Of a stretch of DNA of 56,076 nt, positions 38,244 to 46,831 are shown one piece after another. Source of the DNA: Rubripirellula sp. (GTDB lineage: Bacteria; Planctomycetota; Planctomycetia; Pirellulales; Pirellulaceae); NCBI GenBank assembly GCA_012270385.1, contig JAAXIK010000219.1:1-56076 (forward strand), in the 5' to 3' direction. The stretch's first letter is position 1, and each line of letters starts with the position of its first letter. Under the pieces are notes generated by a model. That model had not been told where the DNA came from and made no database searches. It worked only from the letters and a program-made list of their open reading frames with translations. The position numbers and the translations under genes were made by a program.

Positions 38244-39605
38244 TTACTGCTGATTCAATTCGTTAGGTCGCGCCCCGAGAACCACCGAAAGCTCCAATTC
38301 AGTCCCGGATCTCTCCACAACAATCTGAACCGCCGACCCCACTAAAGTGCTCCCAATTTCTCGCATAAGATGCGCTCGATCCTGTATCCGTTTCCCATTT
38401 ACTTTCCTAATGCGATCACCTGCCTTCATACCGGCCATCGCAGCAGGCGACTGTGGGTCAGTCAGATAATCCACCAATGCTCCGCGAAGAAGTGGATCTT
38501 CATTGGCATTCGGGTCGTATTCGATATCATCAAGCTTTACGCCCAACCAGCCCCGTTGCACCCGCCCATTTGCTCGCAGCTGTTGATAAACTTGCTTTGC
38601 AACATTACTCGGAATCGAGAAACTCACTCCACGATAGGTATCACCGACAATCGCCGTGTTGATCCCAATAAGACGCCCACGTGCATTCACCAAAGGGCCA
38701 CCACTATTTCCAGGATTAACTGCTACATCACTCTGCATGAAATCCTGATACTGCGTACTCGCGCGAACCATACGATGCTTTCCGCTCAAAATGCCAAACG
38801 TAATTGTTCGGTCCAAGCCGAAAGGACTACCAACTGCCCAGACTGGTGCTCCTACCTTACAGAGATCACTATCGCCCCAAGGGATAGGCAACAGGTCACT
38901 CGCTTCGATCTTCAAAAGCGCAAGATCTGTGAGAGCATCTGAACCGACGATACTCGCCGGTAACTGACGCCCATCACTTAGAGTCACGGTAATTACTTCT
39001 CCTCCCAGAATTACATGTCGGTTTGTCAACACATAGCCATCCTGATCTACAACCACTCCGCTACCTTGGTCTGTTGGTGTCATGCCTCCACCAAACAGCT
39101 GCCGAGAAAAGGATCTCTCTTCATCTGACAAATCTCGCTCTACATCAATGTGTGCCACACTGGGCCCCACTGCGGATGTCACCATTTGGTAAGCATCGCT
39201 GAGAGTATCCAGGGAAACATTCTTCAGTCCGTCCCTTCCCGATTGGTACTCTGCTCGCAATTCCCCTCGATGCCACGCGAAGCGTAACTCTTCGACAATA
39301 CTCGGCACGATGTACCTTGCCGAAAGTAACATAAGAGAAACGGTAGCCAAGACCGTCAGAGTCTGAGTCAATGAGTCAGTGTGACGTCTTTTATTTGAGT
39401 CACGCGCTTTGGATAGGCTGTCGATTGGAGCGGAAGTCGAGTTAACCCTATTCTGTGATTCAATATCAGCGGGTAATGTCTGGGATGGCACAGGGCTTGA
39501 ACCTTTGGATGGCTCACGGCCCAAGGCGGTTGGTAGCCGAGCCTCATCGCTATCTGCGCTTTGCTGGTTCGAACTCTCTTCTGAGAAGCTGGTTTGATCG
39601 TCCAT
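38244..39605 (-). CDS. membrane-anchored HtrA/Deg-type serine protease with PDZ domain
   Basis: A 453-residue protein from the ATG at 39605, which has GGAGAAGAG upstream; the open frame continues to 39794 without similarity. After a disordered acidic N-terminus a single transmembrane helix (TVLATVSLMLLSARYIV) anchors it, with the rest in the periplasm. The trypsin-like triad is visible: His in LTNRHVI, Asp in SDALTDLALLKI and Ser in NPGNSGGPL. One PDZ domain follows (WLGVKLDDIE to the end), with DRIRKVNGKRI. It probably degrades or senses misfolded envelope proteins. Confidence 0.9.
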   Translation of the reverse strand: MDDQTSFSEESSNQQSADSDEARLPTALGREPSKGSSPVPSQTLPADIESQNRVNSTSAPIDSLSKARDSNKRRHTDSLTQTLTVLATVSLMLLSARYIVPSIVEELRFAWHRGELRAEYQSGRDGLKNVSLDTLSDAYQMVTSAVGPSVAHIDVERDLSDEERSFSRQLFGGGMTPTDQGSGVVVDQDGYVLTNRHVILGGEVITVTLSDGRQLPASIVGSDALTDLALLKIEASDLLPIPWGDSDLCKVGAPVWAVGSPFGLDRTITFGILSGKHRMVRASTQYQDFMQSDVAVNPGNSGGPLVNARGRLIGINTAIVGDTYRGVSFSIPSNVAKQVYQQLRANGRVQRGWLGVKLDDIEYDPNANEDPLLRGALVDYLTDPQSPAAMAGMKAGDRIRKVNGKRIQDRAHLMREIGSTLVGSAVQIVVERSGTELELSVVLGARPNELNQQ

Positions 39606-39987
39606 TAGCGACTCTTCTCCGGTGCAAGCATCTAGCAGTTTGGGCAGCAAATTCACTCGCCTCTTGTCTGATTCATTGTAGGGAAGCGAAAACAATCTGG
39701 TAGATTTTTCTGAGACCTTTGTGAAAACCGCCGCCAATTTGAGTAAGGGATTGAGCTGAAGAGTCCCTATTCGTCCAAGAGTCTCAAAAACCACCTATTC
39801 ACCGGGCATTTGACGTTGGTCGTCTCTGCAATTTATCCTTTTGCGATCTGGTGCCGGTGGTACCATCAGGTAACTAAAATTTCCGCACTGCCCTTCTCTG
39901 CTATTGATAGACTGCTGTTTCATCCATGGGATCAGGCAATCTATCTCCAAACATTCAAGAACATTAGACCTTAAAGCGATCTAGATC
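39606..39987. other. 382-bp divergent intergenic region
   Basis: It separates the divergent HtrA-like and uronate-isomerase-like genes and should hold both promoters. It includes the 63-codon upstream extension of the HtrA frame, which I do not think is translated. No terminator, repeat or RNA gene was seen. Confidence 0.45.
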
Positions 39988-41280
39988 ATGACAGAATCAG
40001 CTGCCGAGACAATTTATCAAGAGATTTCGAAAGTTCGCTTAATTGACCCGCACACACACATCGACCCGTTAGCTCCAGCGTCGAAGACACTGGCAGACCT
40101 ATTGGGGTACCACTATTACACAGAGTTGGCTCATTCCGCAGGGATGCCAAAAGAGTCCATTGAGGAGGAAGGAATTTCTGATAAGGAGAAAGTGCAACGA
40201 TTGGTCTCAAATCTTGGTCCCATTGAAAATACTGCTCAATATGGATGGCTCATTGATATCTGCCAAAAGTTTTTTGGCCTAGAGGACAACCGACTAGATG
40301 AATCCAATTGGGAGTCCATTTATGACAACGCCGAATCAAAAATGACGGCAGCAGATTGGTCAGATACAGTTTTGAAAGAAAGTAACGTTGAGTCGGTTTT
40401 CTTGACCAATGACTTTGATGATCCATTGGAAGGCTTTGACACCTGTACGTACATTCCATGCTTAAGGACCGATGACCTCGTCTTTCATCTATCCAAAGAT
40501 TCCATTCAAAAGCGGCTACAACATTGTTCCGGTGTATCACTAGATGGCTCAGTTTCGAATCTACGTGATGCAATTGAACAGCGATTCCAGCATTTCAAAA
40601 AGAACGGCGCGAGAGCGTGTGCTATCTCGTTGCCTCCATCTTTCACACCAGAGTCGATAAGTGATGGCAGAACCGAAACTGCACTGTCAGATATTTTAAA
40701 ACATGGTGAAAATGCTTCCCCCGCCAATCAAACTGCATTATCTAACCGGGTTTTCTGGACACTTGCAGAATTGTGTGAACAATATCAACTTCCCTTTGAT
40801 TTAATGATCGGGGTGAATCGTGGCGTTTACGGGAATGGAGTCTTTCAGGGACAAGACCTCTACGACAGCCGTGTATCTCTCATTCAGTATCGTGATCTGT
40901 TTAATGCTTTTCCCAATGTAAACTTTCCAATCTCTGTACTCGCAAGTGTGACAAATCAGGAACTTGTGAGCTATGCCTGGATCTTTCCGAATGTGATCAC
41001 AAATGGTCATTGGTGGTATAGCAATACACCCTCATTCATCGCAAAAGATGCTACCGCAAGATTGGAAGCCGTCCCTCAAAATAAACAGATCGGTTACTAC
41101 AGTGATGCCTATAAACTCGAATTTGTTTTTCCAAAGTTTGATATGTATCGGCGTGTGCTGGCCAATGTACTCAGCGAGCAGTTCGTTAGAAACTCAGGTT
41201 GGAACATCGAACGAGCTGTGGAGCTAGGCCATCGGGTTCTGAGGAAGAATATCGAGCAAATCTTTCCCGCGAATCAGTGA
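39988..41280 (+). CDS. uronate isomerase-like amidohydrolase-superfamily protein
   Basis: A 430-residue TIM-barrel protein. The N-terminus IDPHTHIDP carries the HxH metal pair, followed by LADLLGYHYYTELAHSAGM, close to glucuronate isomerase (UxaC). The C-terminal GHWWYSNTPSFIAKDATARL and SDAYKLEFVFPKFDMYRRVLANVL match the uronate isomerase end, where the usual D-S-R appears altered (YYSDAYK). UxaC converts glucuronate to fructuronate; this planctomycete relative may act on another sugar acid or have a different role. A small protein gene follows 9 bp downstream and is probably in the same operon. Confidence 0.72.
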   Translation: MTESAAETIYQEISKVRLIDPHTHIDPLAPASKTLADLLGYHYYTELAHSAGMPKESIEEEGISDKEKVQRLVSNLGPIENTAQYGWLIDICQKFFGLEDNRLDESNWESIYDNAESKMTAADWSDTVLKESNVESVFLTNDFDDPLEGFDTCTYIPCLRTDDLVFHLSKDSIQKRLQHCSGVSLDGSVSNLRDAIEQRFQHFKKNGARACAISLPPSFTPESISDGRTETALSDILKHGENASPANQTALSNRVFWTLAELCEQYQLPFDLMIGVNRGVYGNGVFQGQDLYDSRVSLIQYRDLFNAFPNVNFPISVLASVTNQELVSYAWIFPNVITNGHWWYSNTPSFIAKDATARLEAVPQNKQIGYYSDAYKLEFVFPKFDMYRRVLANVLSEQFVRNSGWNIERAVELGHRVLRKNIEQIFPANQ

Positions 41281-41289
41281 TTCTCAAAC

Positions 41290-41607
41290 ATGAATCGAAG
41301 CATCAACCCAAACTTTCCTGACGACCCTCTTCCAACGCCGGATGAAATAGCAACGCTCGAGATACAGGATGTAGAAATCAGTCGATCGCGCGATTTAGAA
41401 TTCACGGAGGACGATTTAGACAGCACACCGCTGAAGGTTGGTGAACTCACAAAGCTCAACGAAGAATCTTCAGACAACGCTTTTTCAGGCATCTCCCCGC
41501 CTGAGCGATTGTCGGTAGACCCTCACACAGGAGAACTGATTCTCCTTCCCAGCAGCTCTAAAATAACCACAAACGAGTCTGCTAACGAAGAGCCAGACAA
41601 CCAATAA
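41290..41607 (+). CDS. small acidic hypothetical protein
   Basis: A 105-residue very acidic, Ser/Thr/Glu-rich protein without cysteine, membrane segment or recognised domain. It is probably largely disordered; one local stretch (PPERLSVDPHTGELILLP) looks more ordered. It starts 9 bases after the stop of the uronate-isomerase-like gene and is likely translated from the same mRNA. Function unknown. The position and the acidic, gene-like composition support it as real, but no homologue was recognised. Confidence 0.5.
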   Translation: MNRSINPNFPDDPLPTPDEIATLEIQDVEISRSRDLEFTEDDLDSTPLKVGELTKLNEESSDNAFSGISPPERLSVDPHTGELILLPSSSKITTNESANEEPDNQ

Positions 41608-41672
41608 TGCCAGATGATGATTTCTAGCGGGGGTACTCAACTCAAGAGCTGGATGAATCGAAAATCACCTCC

Positions 41673-43268
41673 TCACACACTGGGCGGTTGGCTTGAAGTC
41701 TTTTCATCAATAATACGATTAATAGCATTAAGCATCGCCAAGATTGTACTCTCCACACTATCAGTGCTTACACCAACACCACGATAACTTCTGCCTTCGT
41801 ATTCAACCTCGAGATTTACCTCACCGATTGCATCCCTTCCGAGCGAGGCACTTCGAACCCTAAAGTCTTTGCAAACGAGTTCCATACCAACAATTTTTTC
41901 AACGGCCCAAAAGGCTGCATCAATTGGCCCATCTCCCTGCTGCACTGACTCTGAATACTCTTGATCACCGTGCTTGAGCGTCAATTCAACACTTGGCTCA
42001 TGGTCCTTACCACTCCTAACAACGTAATCAACTAAGCCCCACTGTTCGTCAACAGATCCAGTAATCTGATGCTGAACCAATGCAATGATATCGCCGTCAT
42101 AGATCTCTTTCTTCTTGTCAGCAAGTATCTTGAATTGTTCAAAGACCTCTTGAAGCTGTTCACCAGTGAGAGTGAATCCAAGATTCTTGGCACGATCGGC
42201 TAATGCAGCTCTACCACTGTGTTTGCCCAACACCAAATCTGTTTTAGAAAATCCGACCTCGTCTGGTCGCATAATTTCGTAAGTACTGCGTTCTTTTAAC
42301 ATTCCGTCCTGGTGTATTCCCGATTCATGAGCGAATGCATTTCGTCCGACAATGGCCTTATTTCGCTGTACTTGTATACCCGTAGTCTTGGATACCAAGC
42401 GGCTGGCAGGAACGAGTCGTTTCGAATCAATATGTGTGCGACATCTGTAAAAATCACTGCGAGTCTTCATGGCCATTACCACTTCTTCCAGCGCAGCATT
42501 GCCAGCTCGTTCACCGATACCGTTAATCGTGCACTCGATCTGGCCCGCGCCTGCTGCCACGGCAGCGAGGCTGTTTGCAACAGCTAGACCTAGGTCATCA
42601 TGGCAATGGGTGCTCAAGACCGCTTTATCGATATTTGGAACACGATCTCGAAGCATCTTGAAACGGGTATAAATTTCATCTGGCGTCGCATAACCAACGG
42701 TATCCGGAATGTTAACCGTGGTTGCACCCGCATCAATCGCAGCCTCCACCACTCGACAGAGAAAATCATGTTCCGTACGACATGCATCCTCTGGAGAAAA
42801 CTCTATGTCGTCGCAATAACTCGCGGCACGTTTCACACCTGCAACCGCGCGTGCCAAAATTTCATCTGGAGTCATCCGCAACTTGAATTCACGATGGATT
42901 GCACTTGTTGCTAAAAACACATGTATCCTTGCTTGAGGTGCATACTTGACTGCCTCCCACGCGGTATCAATATCTTTATCATTGCATCGAGCTAAGCCAC
43001 AGATGGTGGATCCACGGACAGTCTGCGCGATCTGCTTGACAGATTCAAAATCTCCAGGCGAAGCAATTGGAAACCCAGCTTCGATGATGTCGACACCCAT
43101 GTCTGCTAGTAACTGAGCAACTTCCAATTTTTCAACCAAGTTCATGCTCGCGCCCGGGGATTGCTCCCCGTCACGAAGGGTAGTGTCGAAAATCTTGATC
43201 GCCCGACTCTTTTCATTTTCGGGGGATGGGCCATCGACATGGTCACTAACTTCACCGGAAACAGTCAT
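41673..43268 (-). CDS. leuA: 2-isopropylmalate synthase
   Basis: A 531-residue enzyme that condenses acetyl-CoA with 2-oxoisovalerate, the committed step of leucine synthesis. The catalytic barrel has [35 protein letters not shown] with the metal-binding [19 protein letters not shown] and HESGIHQDG. The C-terminal third is the leucine-binding regulatory domain. The ATG at 43268 has an AAGGTGATGAAGAG ribosome site. Expression is evidently set by the attenuator just upstream (leader peptide, antiterminator, terminator), in addition to allosteric feedback expected from the regulatory domain. leuB, C and D are not in the window. Confidence 0.96.
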   Translation of the reverse strand: MTVSGEVSDHVDGPSPENEKSRAIKIFDTTLRDGEQSPGASMNLVEKLEVAQLLADMGVDIIEAGFPIASPGDFESVKQIAQTVRGSTICGLARCNDKDIDTAWEAVKYAPQARIHVFLATSAIHREFKLRMTPDEILARAVAGVKRAASYCDDIEFSPEDACRTEHDFLCRVVEAAIDAGATTVNIPDTVGYATPDEIYTRFKMLRDRVPNIDKAVLSTHCHDDLGLAVANSLAAVAAGAGQIECTINGIGERAGNAALEEVVMAMKTRSDFYRCRTHIDSKRLVPASRLVSKTTGIQVQRNKAIVGRNAFAHESGIHQDGMLKERSTYEIMRPDEVGFSKTDLVLGKHSGRAALADRAKNLGFTLTGEQLQEVFEQFKILADKKKEIYDGDIIALVQHQITGSVDEQWGLVDYVVRSGKDHEPSVELTLKHGDQEYSESVQQGDGPIDAAFWAVEKIVGMELVCKDFRVRSASLGRDAIGEVNLEVEYEGRSYRGVGVSTDSVESTILAMLNAINRIIDEKTSSQPPSV

Positions 43269-43311
43269 CTCTTCATCACCTTCTTGGTGTCTCTGATTCA
43301 GCCGCCAACAT

Positions 43312-43343
43312 AAAAAAACCCGAGTCGCTGATTGCGACTCGGG
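43312..43343 (-). terminator. attenuator terminator of leuA
   Basis: On the minus strand a perfect 10-bp GC-rich stem (CCCGAGTCGC with GCGACTCGGG), a 5-nt loop and seven T form a textbook intrinsic terminator. It lies 44 bases before the leuA start and after the leader ORF, so it acts inside the leuA transcript. It could also end readthrough from flhB. Confidence 0.93.
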
Positions 43344-43426
43344 CTCGAAGTGTTTTGATTCTCTGTTCTCTGAGATCTCAACGAACCCTCATCGCAATAC
43401 GCTCAGGAGCGTCAGGAGCAGTTCGT
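43334..43426 (-). promoter_or_regulatory. leuA attenuator: alternative pause and antiterminator pairings
   Basis: GCGATGAGGGTTCG (43382-43395, spanning the leader stop) can pair with CGAGCCCGAGTCGC (43334-43347, the 5' arm of the terminator plus four bases) in 12 of 14 positions, which would prevent the terminator. The same upstream segment can instead pair with the leader's Leu-codon region (ACGAAC 43421-43426 with GTTCGT 43381-43386). A ribosome stalled at the Leu codons would cover the latter and favour antitermination: the classical logic of leucine attenuation. The pairings are seen; the switching is inferred. Confidence 0.8.
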
Positions 43427-43448
43427 CTAGGGGAGCTCGATGTATCAT
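43389..43448 (-). CDS. leuL: leucine-rich leader peptide of leuA
   Basis: A 19-codon ORF reading MIHRAPLDELLLTLLSVLR then TGA. Seven of 19 residues are Leu, including CTG-CTC-CTG and CTC-CTG runs. In-frame upstream ATGs at 43457 and 43466 exist, but the predicted transcription start falls at about 43448, so the ATG at 43448 would be at or near the 5' end of the mRNA and the leader may be translated leaderless. Position between a promoter and a terminator ahead of leuA, and the Leu bias, support a role in attenuation. Confidence 0.85.
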   Translation of the reverse strand: MIHRAPLDELLLTLLSVLR

Positions 43449-43455
43449 GGTGATC

Positions 43456-43485
43456 ATACTACGCATGTCGTACTTGCATCGTCAA
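43456..43485 (-). promoter_or_regulatory. sigma-70-like promoter of the leuA leader
   Basis: TTGACG (43480-43485) and TAGTAT (43456-43461) are separated by 18 bases on the minus strand. Transcription would start about seven bases later, at or next to the leader peptide ATG. Confidence 0.65.
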
Positions 43486-43537
43486 CGGTTTATGTTTGTT
43501 TTTTCGGAAAGCTCGTACTCTAGAAAGCTGAAACTCC

Positions 43538-44590
43538 CTACATTCCGACTATTTCTGGCGTTCTCGGAAGCAGGCTCGATAAATCTCTGCTCATCGGAAC
43601 CGGGACAGACTGCCCCTCCTCAACGATAGAGTGGATTGCATTTGCGAGCATTGTATGCTCCATAACCAATGCCCCACGAGCCCTCGCTTGTTCACTGATC
43701 TCATGTGCAATTTCTCCTAAACCTTTCCTTAGCAAGCGTGGTGTCCGTCTCGCCCCGTTACCAAACACAACCGAGACAGCCAGATCGGCTTGGCTCGTTA
43801 GCACGATTTCCTGCTCTGCCCTCCCTGTAAGCGACTCTTGGTTTCGTGGAAATTCGTCCTTAGTCTTCTGTCTTTTGATCCTCATCTCCGAATGGACCTC
43901 GGCTTCCCTCATTTCCTCGCGTAATTCCTCGTCGGTCATCATGAGATCCTTTTCGAACTTCCACCTCTGCAGTAGGTAATCCAAAATGGCAAGACCCAGC
44001 AGAGACAAAGAGATGGTGATGCATATCCCCAACAAGAAGTGGAATATAACGGTAAACATCTCTGCGAGCTCTAAAGTCGGCAACTGAGCCAATCGGTCGA
44101 TCCGAGTAGAAAGTGAGATCGCGGCAGCGAAAACAACAACAGTTATCTTGAGTAAGCCGAAAGCAAATTTCATCATGCCGTCAACCGACCAGATTGTCTT
44201 CAGAGTCGAGATAGGATTGATCTTTTTCAAATCCGGACGTAGGCGATTCGCGCTGAATACAAATCCCGTCTGAATCATATTCATCGCGATGACGGCACAT
44301 AACATGGTTCCTAACAGGGGTCCGACCATCCAACCGTAACCCATAATACCCTCGGCAAGCATCCTACTTAATTGATCTTGCCCCATTGATGTCGCCGAAA
44401 CAGAAGTCAACGACGCTCCCAGCCAAACAACCAGTTGCTGCAAAAGTGTTTCACCAGCGAACCACAAGACAAGACAACTTGCAACCATTAAGCCAGAAGT
44501 AGTCAGGTCGTGACTCTTCACGTACCTTCCTTCCGCTTTTGCTTTCTGGCGTTTTCGAGGAGTCGCGGGATGTTTTTTTTCAGCACTCAT
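43538..44590 (-). CDS. flhB: flagellar export protein FlhB lacking the NPTH autocleavage motif
   Basis: A 350-residue export switch protein of normal length. The N-terminus KKHPATPRKRQKAKAEGRYVKSHDL, four transmembrane helices and the linker RWKFEKDLMMTDEELREEMREAEVHSEMR are all typical. In place of the invariant N-P-T-H the protein has S-Q-A-D (residues 266-269, bases 43784-43795), while flanking residues align well (IVLT before, LAVSVVF after). Autocleavage between Asn and Pro, which switches export from hook to filament proteins in known flagella, should be impossible. The last part has the usual LARALYR-like helix altered to LANAIHSIVEEGQSVP. It is the last gene of fliPQR-flhB. It ends at TAG. 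Confidence 0.9.
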   Translation of the reverse strand: MSAEKKHPATPRKRQKAKAEGRYVKSHDLTTSGLMVASCLVLWFAGETLLQQLVVWLGASLTSVSATSMGQDQLSRMLAEGIMGYGWMVGPLLGTMLCAVIAMNMIQTGFVFSANRLRPDLKKINPISTLKTIWSVDGMMKFAFGLLKITVVVFAAAISLSTRIDRLAQLPTLELAEMFTVIFHFLLGICITISLSLLGLAILDYLLQRWKFEKDLMMTDEELREEMREAEVHSEMRIKRQKTKDEFPRNQESLTGRAEQEIVLTSQADLAVSVVFGNGARRTPRLLRKGLGEIAHEISEQARARGALVMEHTMLANAIHSIVEEGQSVPVPMSRDLSSLLPRTPEIVGM

Positions 44591-44624
44591 GAATATCTGA
44601 CTCGCCTAGAATCACTCACTCCTA

Positions 44625-45401
44625 TCAGAGTTGTCCCAATTTCTGAACTGCTTCAATAAGCTCAACTCTAAATAACCAACTGGCGGATCCAATTGATAAG
44701 AAAAGCGCAATGAACAAAGCAAAGACGTTAAGATTCAAACCCATGACAAAGAGATTCGCCTGTGGAAGTGTTCGACCGATCAACCCCGTAATTAGGTTGG
44801 CAAGTACTAAGATCGCAACAACGGGTGCCGCTAACTTCACGCCTGCCACAAAACCTTTCGATAATTGCACAACAACTAGGTCCAGCATCTGATCATTGAT
44901 CTCAACCGTACCTACTGGCATGGCTTGGTAACTGTCGAGAATTGCAGAGATTGGCTTTGACGCCTGGCAAGACGGAAACATCAGCGCGGCCACCAACACT
45001 CCAACTCACGCGGCGACTGACGGAACTGGGGCCGAGTCTTGACCCGATGCCATGCTGCCCATTTGCAAACCTGTCGTATTACTTATCAACTCTCCTCCGA
45101 CTTGGAGCCCCACTAGAATAAGATTGATCGATAAGCCAATAATCGAACCCACTAATAATTCCTTGGCCATTGCAACCGCATAGAAGATCGGGTGATTCCA
45201 AAACAGCTCTCTCTCGGCTAGGTCGAATGATGCAATCGATGGCAGGATGACCAGTGTTAGCATGGCTGCCAGGAAGAACTTCATGCGAATCCGCAGATAT
45301 TGCGTCATGAGTGGGATTGCAATCAGCAACGATATAAGACGGACAAAGACCAATAAGCCAATCGCAAGTTGTCCGAGATACCAATTAGCCATTGCTTCCA
45401 T
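44625..45401 (-). CDS. fliR: flagellar export protein FliR interrupted by an in-frame UGA
   Basis: From the ATG at 45401 (overlapping the fliQ stop as TGATG) the frame gives 131 residues of FliR, then a TGA at 45006-45008. It then continues in the same frame for 126 more codons to a stop at 44625. The joined length of ~257 residues is exactly that of FliR. The first part has NWYLGQLAIGLLVFVRL and GLQVGGELISNTTGLQMG; the second ANLITGLIGRTLPQANLFVMGLNLN, both conserved in the export gate. The UGA falls in a periplasm-side loop or helix start (PSVAA-stop-VGVLVAAL). CGA to TGA would be one transition. GTG or TTG codons just after the UGA could allow reinitiation and a split protein. Confidence 0.85.
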
Positions 45402-45664
45402 CACGGGATCCCCGCGGATAAAAAGATGACTCTAGTGAACTCAACCATCCGATTGATTAACCACGGGAAACACAGCACGAAAACCAATGCCATTGCTAAT
45501 AGTTTTGGAACAAAAGAAAGTGTTTGATCCTGGACTTGAGTCAAAGCTTGCATCAGACCCACCACCAAACCCACGATCATGCCAATCACCAGAATGGGCG
45601 CAGCGATGATCAAGGCAGACAAAATTGCGTATCGGCAGAGATCAATTACTGAATTTTCATCCAT
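45401..45664 (-). CDS. fliQ: flagellar export protein FliQ
   Basis: An 87-residue protein with two transmembrane helices, the usual size. AAPILVIGMIVGLVVGLMQALTQVQDQTLSFVPKL is the conserved core that packs into the export gate with FliP and FliR. It starts 27 bp after fliP and its stop overlaps the fliR start, so it is translationally coupled. Confidence 0.94.
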   Translation of the reverse strand: MDENSVIDLCRYAILSALIIAAPILVIGMIVGLVVGLMQALTQVQDQTLSFVPKLLAMALVFVLCFPWLINRMVEFTRVIFLSAGIP

Positions 45665-45691
45665 GAATACATCTCGAGACGGTTAACCGAA

Positions 45692-46618
45692 TCAAAACAA
45701 AACACCAAAACTGTCCATCAACATTTGCACTACTAACCTCCACCCATCGACCAGAACGAACAGAAGCAGTTTGAATGGCAGCGATACAACTTGTGGTGGA
45801 AGCATCAACATCCCCATGGATATGGTGACGCTAGCCACTACAAGGTCGACCACTAAAAATGGCAGGAAGATCTGAAAACCCATCAAGAAAGCAGTTTTCA
45901 ATTCACTGAGCACAAACGCTGGTAACAGAACGCGAAGGGGCACGTCTTCAAAACTGGAGGGACTTGAAGCACCTTTATCCATGTAGTCATAGAACAGGTG
46001 GACGTCGTCATGATTACCGGTAATGTCAATTTGATTAGACATGAATTGCCGTACCGGTCGCACACCGGCGTCATAAGCTTCCTCCAAGCTCATGGGCGAA
46101 TCTTGCTTTGAATAAGGCTCGATCGCCTCTTTGTACACCGCTTGCCATACAGGTGTCATGACGAACAATGTCATGAACAAAGCTATACTCGTCATGACCT
46201 GAGTGGGCGGAAGGGCCTGAAGACCAATCGCTTGCTTTAAGATACCGAGGACGATGATAATGCGGACATAGCAGGTGGTCATCAAGAGAATGGCAGGTGC
46301 CATACTGAGAACGGTTAGAATCACCAGCGTTTGCACACTTCCAGACAAACCATCTGGGCTGACCCAACTATTGGGTCCTTGCTTGATAATGTCAAAACCC
46401 GAAATCTCACTCTCAGATTGTGGCTCATCCTCAGACGTATCTGGCACGCGAGCATCTTGACTCGCTACCGGAATGCTACTCACTCCGCTTTGCTGCTCGT
46501 CAATTTCTGGAGCTGGATTGGTTCTGATGCCGTTTTGCTGTGCGTGCACAGCACAGGTGCCTTGAACCAGAACCTGGGCAAGAATCAGATAAACCAGAAA
46601 ATAAAGTCGGTACCACAT
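45692..46618 (-). CDS. fliP: flagellar export protein FliP
   Basis: A 308-residue export-gate protein. It has a signal peptide ending near AVHAQ, a variable acidic linker of ~60 residues, then the conserved part: LVILTVLSMAPAILLMTTCYVRIIIVLGILKQAIG, PPTQVMTSIALFMTLFVMTPVW, and a C-terminal membrane pair with LPFLVVDLVVASVTISMGMLMLPP. FliP, FliQ and FliR assemble the core helical gate. It is the first gene of the local operon; fliO, normally upstream, is absent. SCO lies upstream on the same strand after ~210 bp. Confidence 0.94.
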   Translation of the reverse strand: MWYRLYFLVYLILAQVLVQGTCAVHAQQNGIRTNPAPEIDEQQSGVSSIPVASQDARVPDTSEDEPQSESEISGFDIIKQGPNSWVSPDGLSGSVQTLVILTVLSMAPAILLMTTCYVRIIIVLGILKQAIGLQALPPTQVMTSIALFMTLFVMTPVWQAVYKEAIEPYSKQDSPMSLEEAYDAGVRPVRQFMSNQIDITGNHDDVHLFYDYMDKGASSPSSFEDVPLRVLLPAFVLSELKTAFLMGFQIFLPFLVVDLVVASVTISMGMLMLPPQVVSLPFKLLLFVLVDGWRLVVQMLMDSFGVLF

Positions 46619-46831
46619 TCGATCAAGTCACTCCATTGACCACCTCAACAACCCGCAGGTTAGAGGATTTAGTTAGCCAAGTGAATGCTAGAAATCGCAA
46701 GTGTGAGTGACTGGAGTATCCAACCGCTGTAAAGTTTCACAACAGTTTCCCGAGAAGCACAAACGGTTCAACGCAATGTGCTGAAAAAGGGGCGATCCGG
46801 TATCCAACATATCCAAAGGACACACATGCCC

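Noticed and set aside
44625-45401. Frameshift in fliR
   Set aside because: Both halves are in the same reading frame; only a single TGA separates them.
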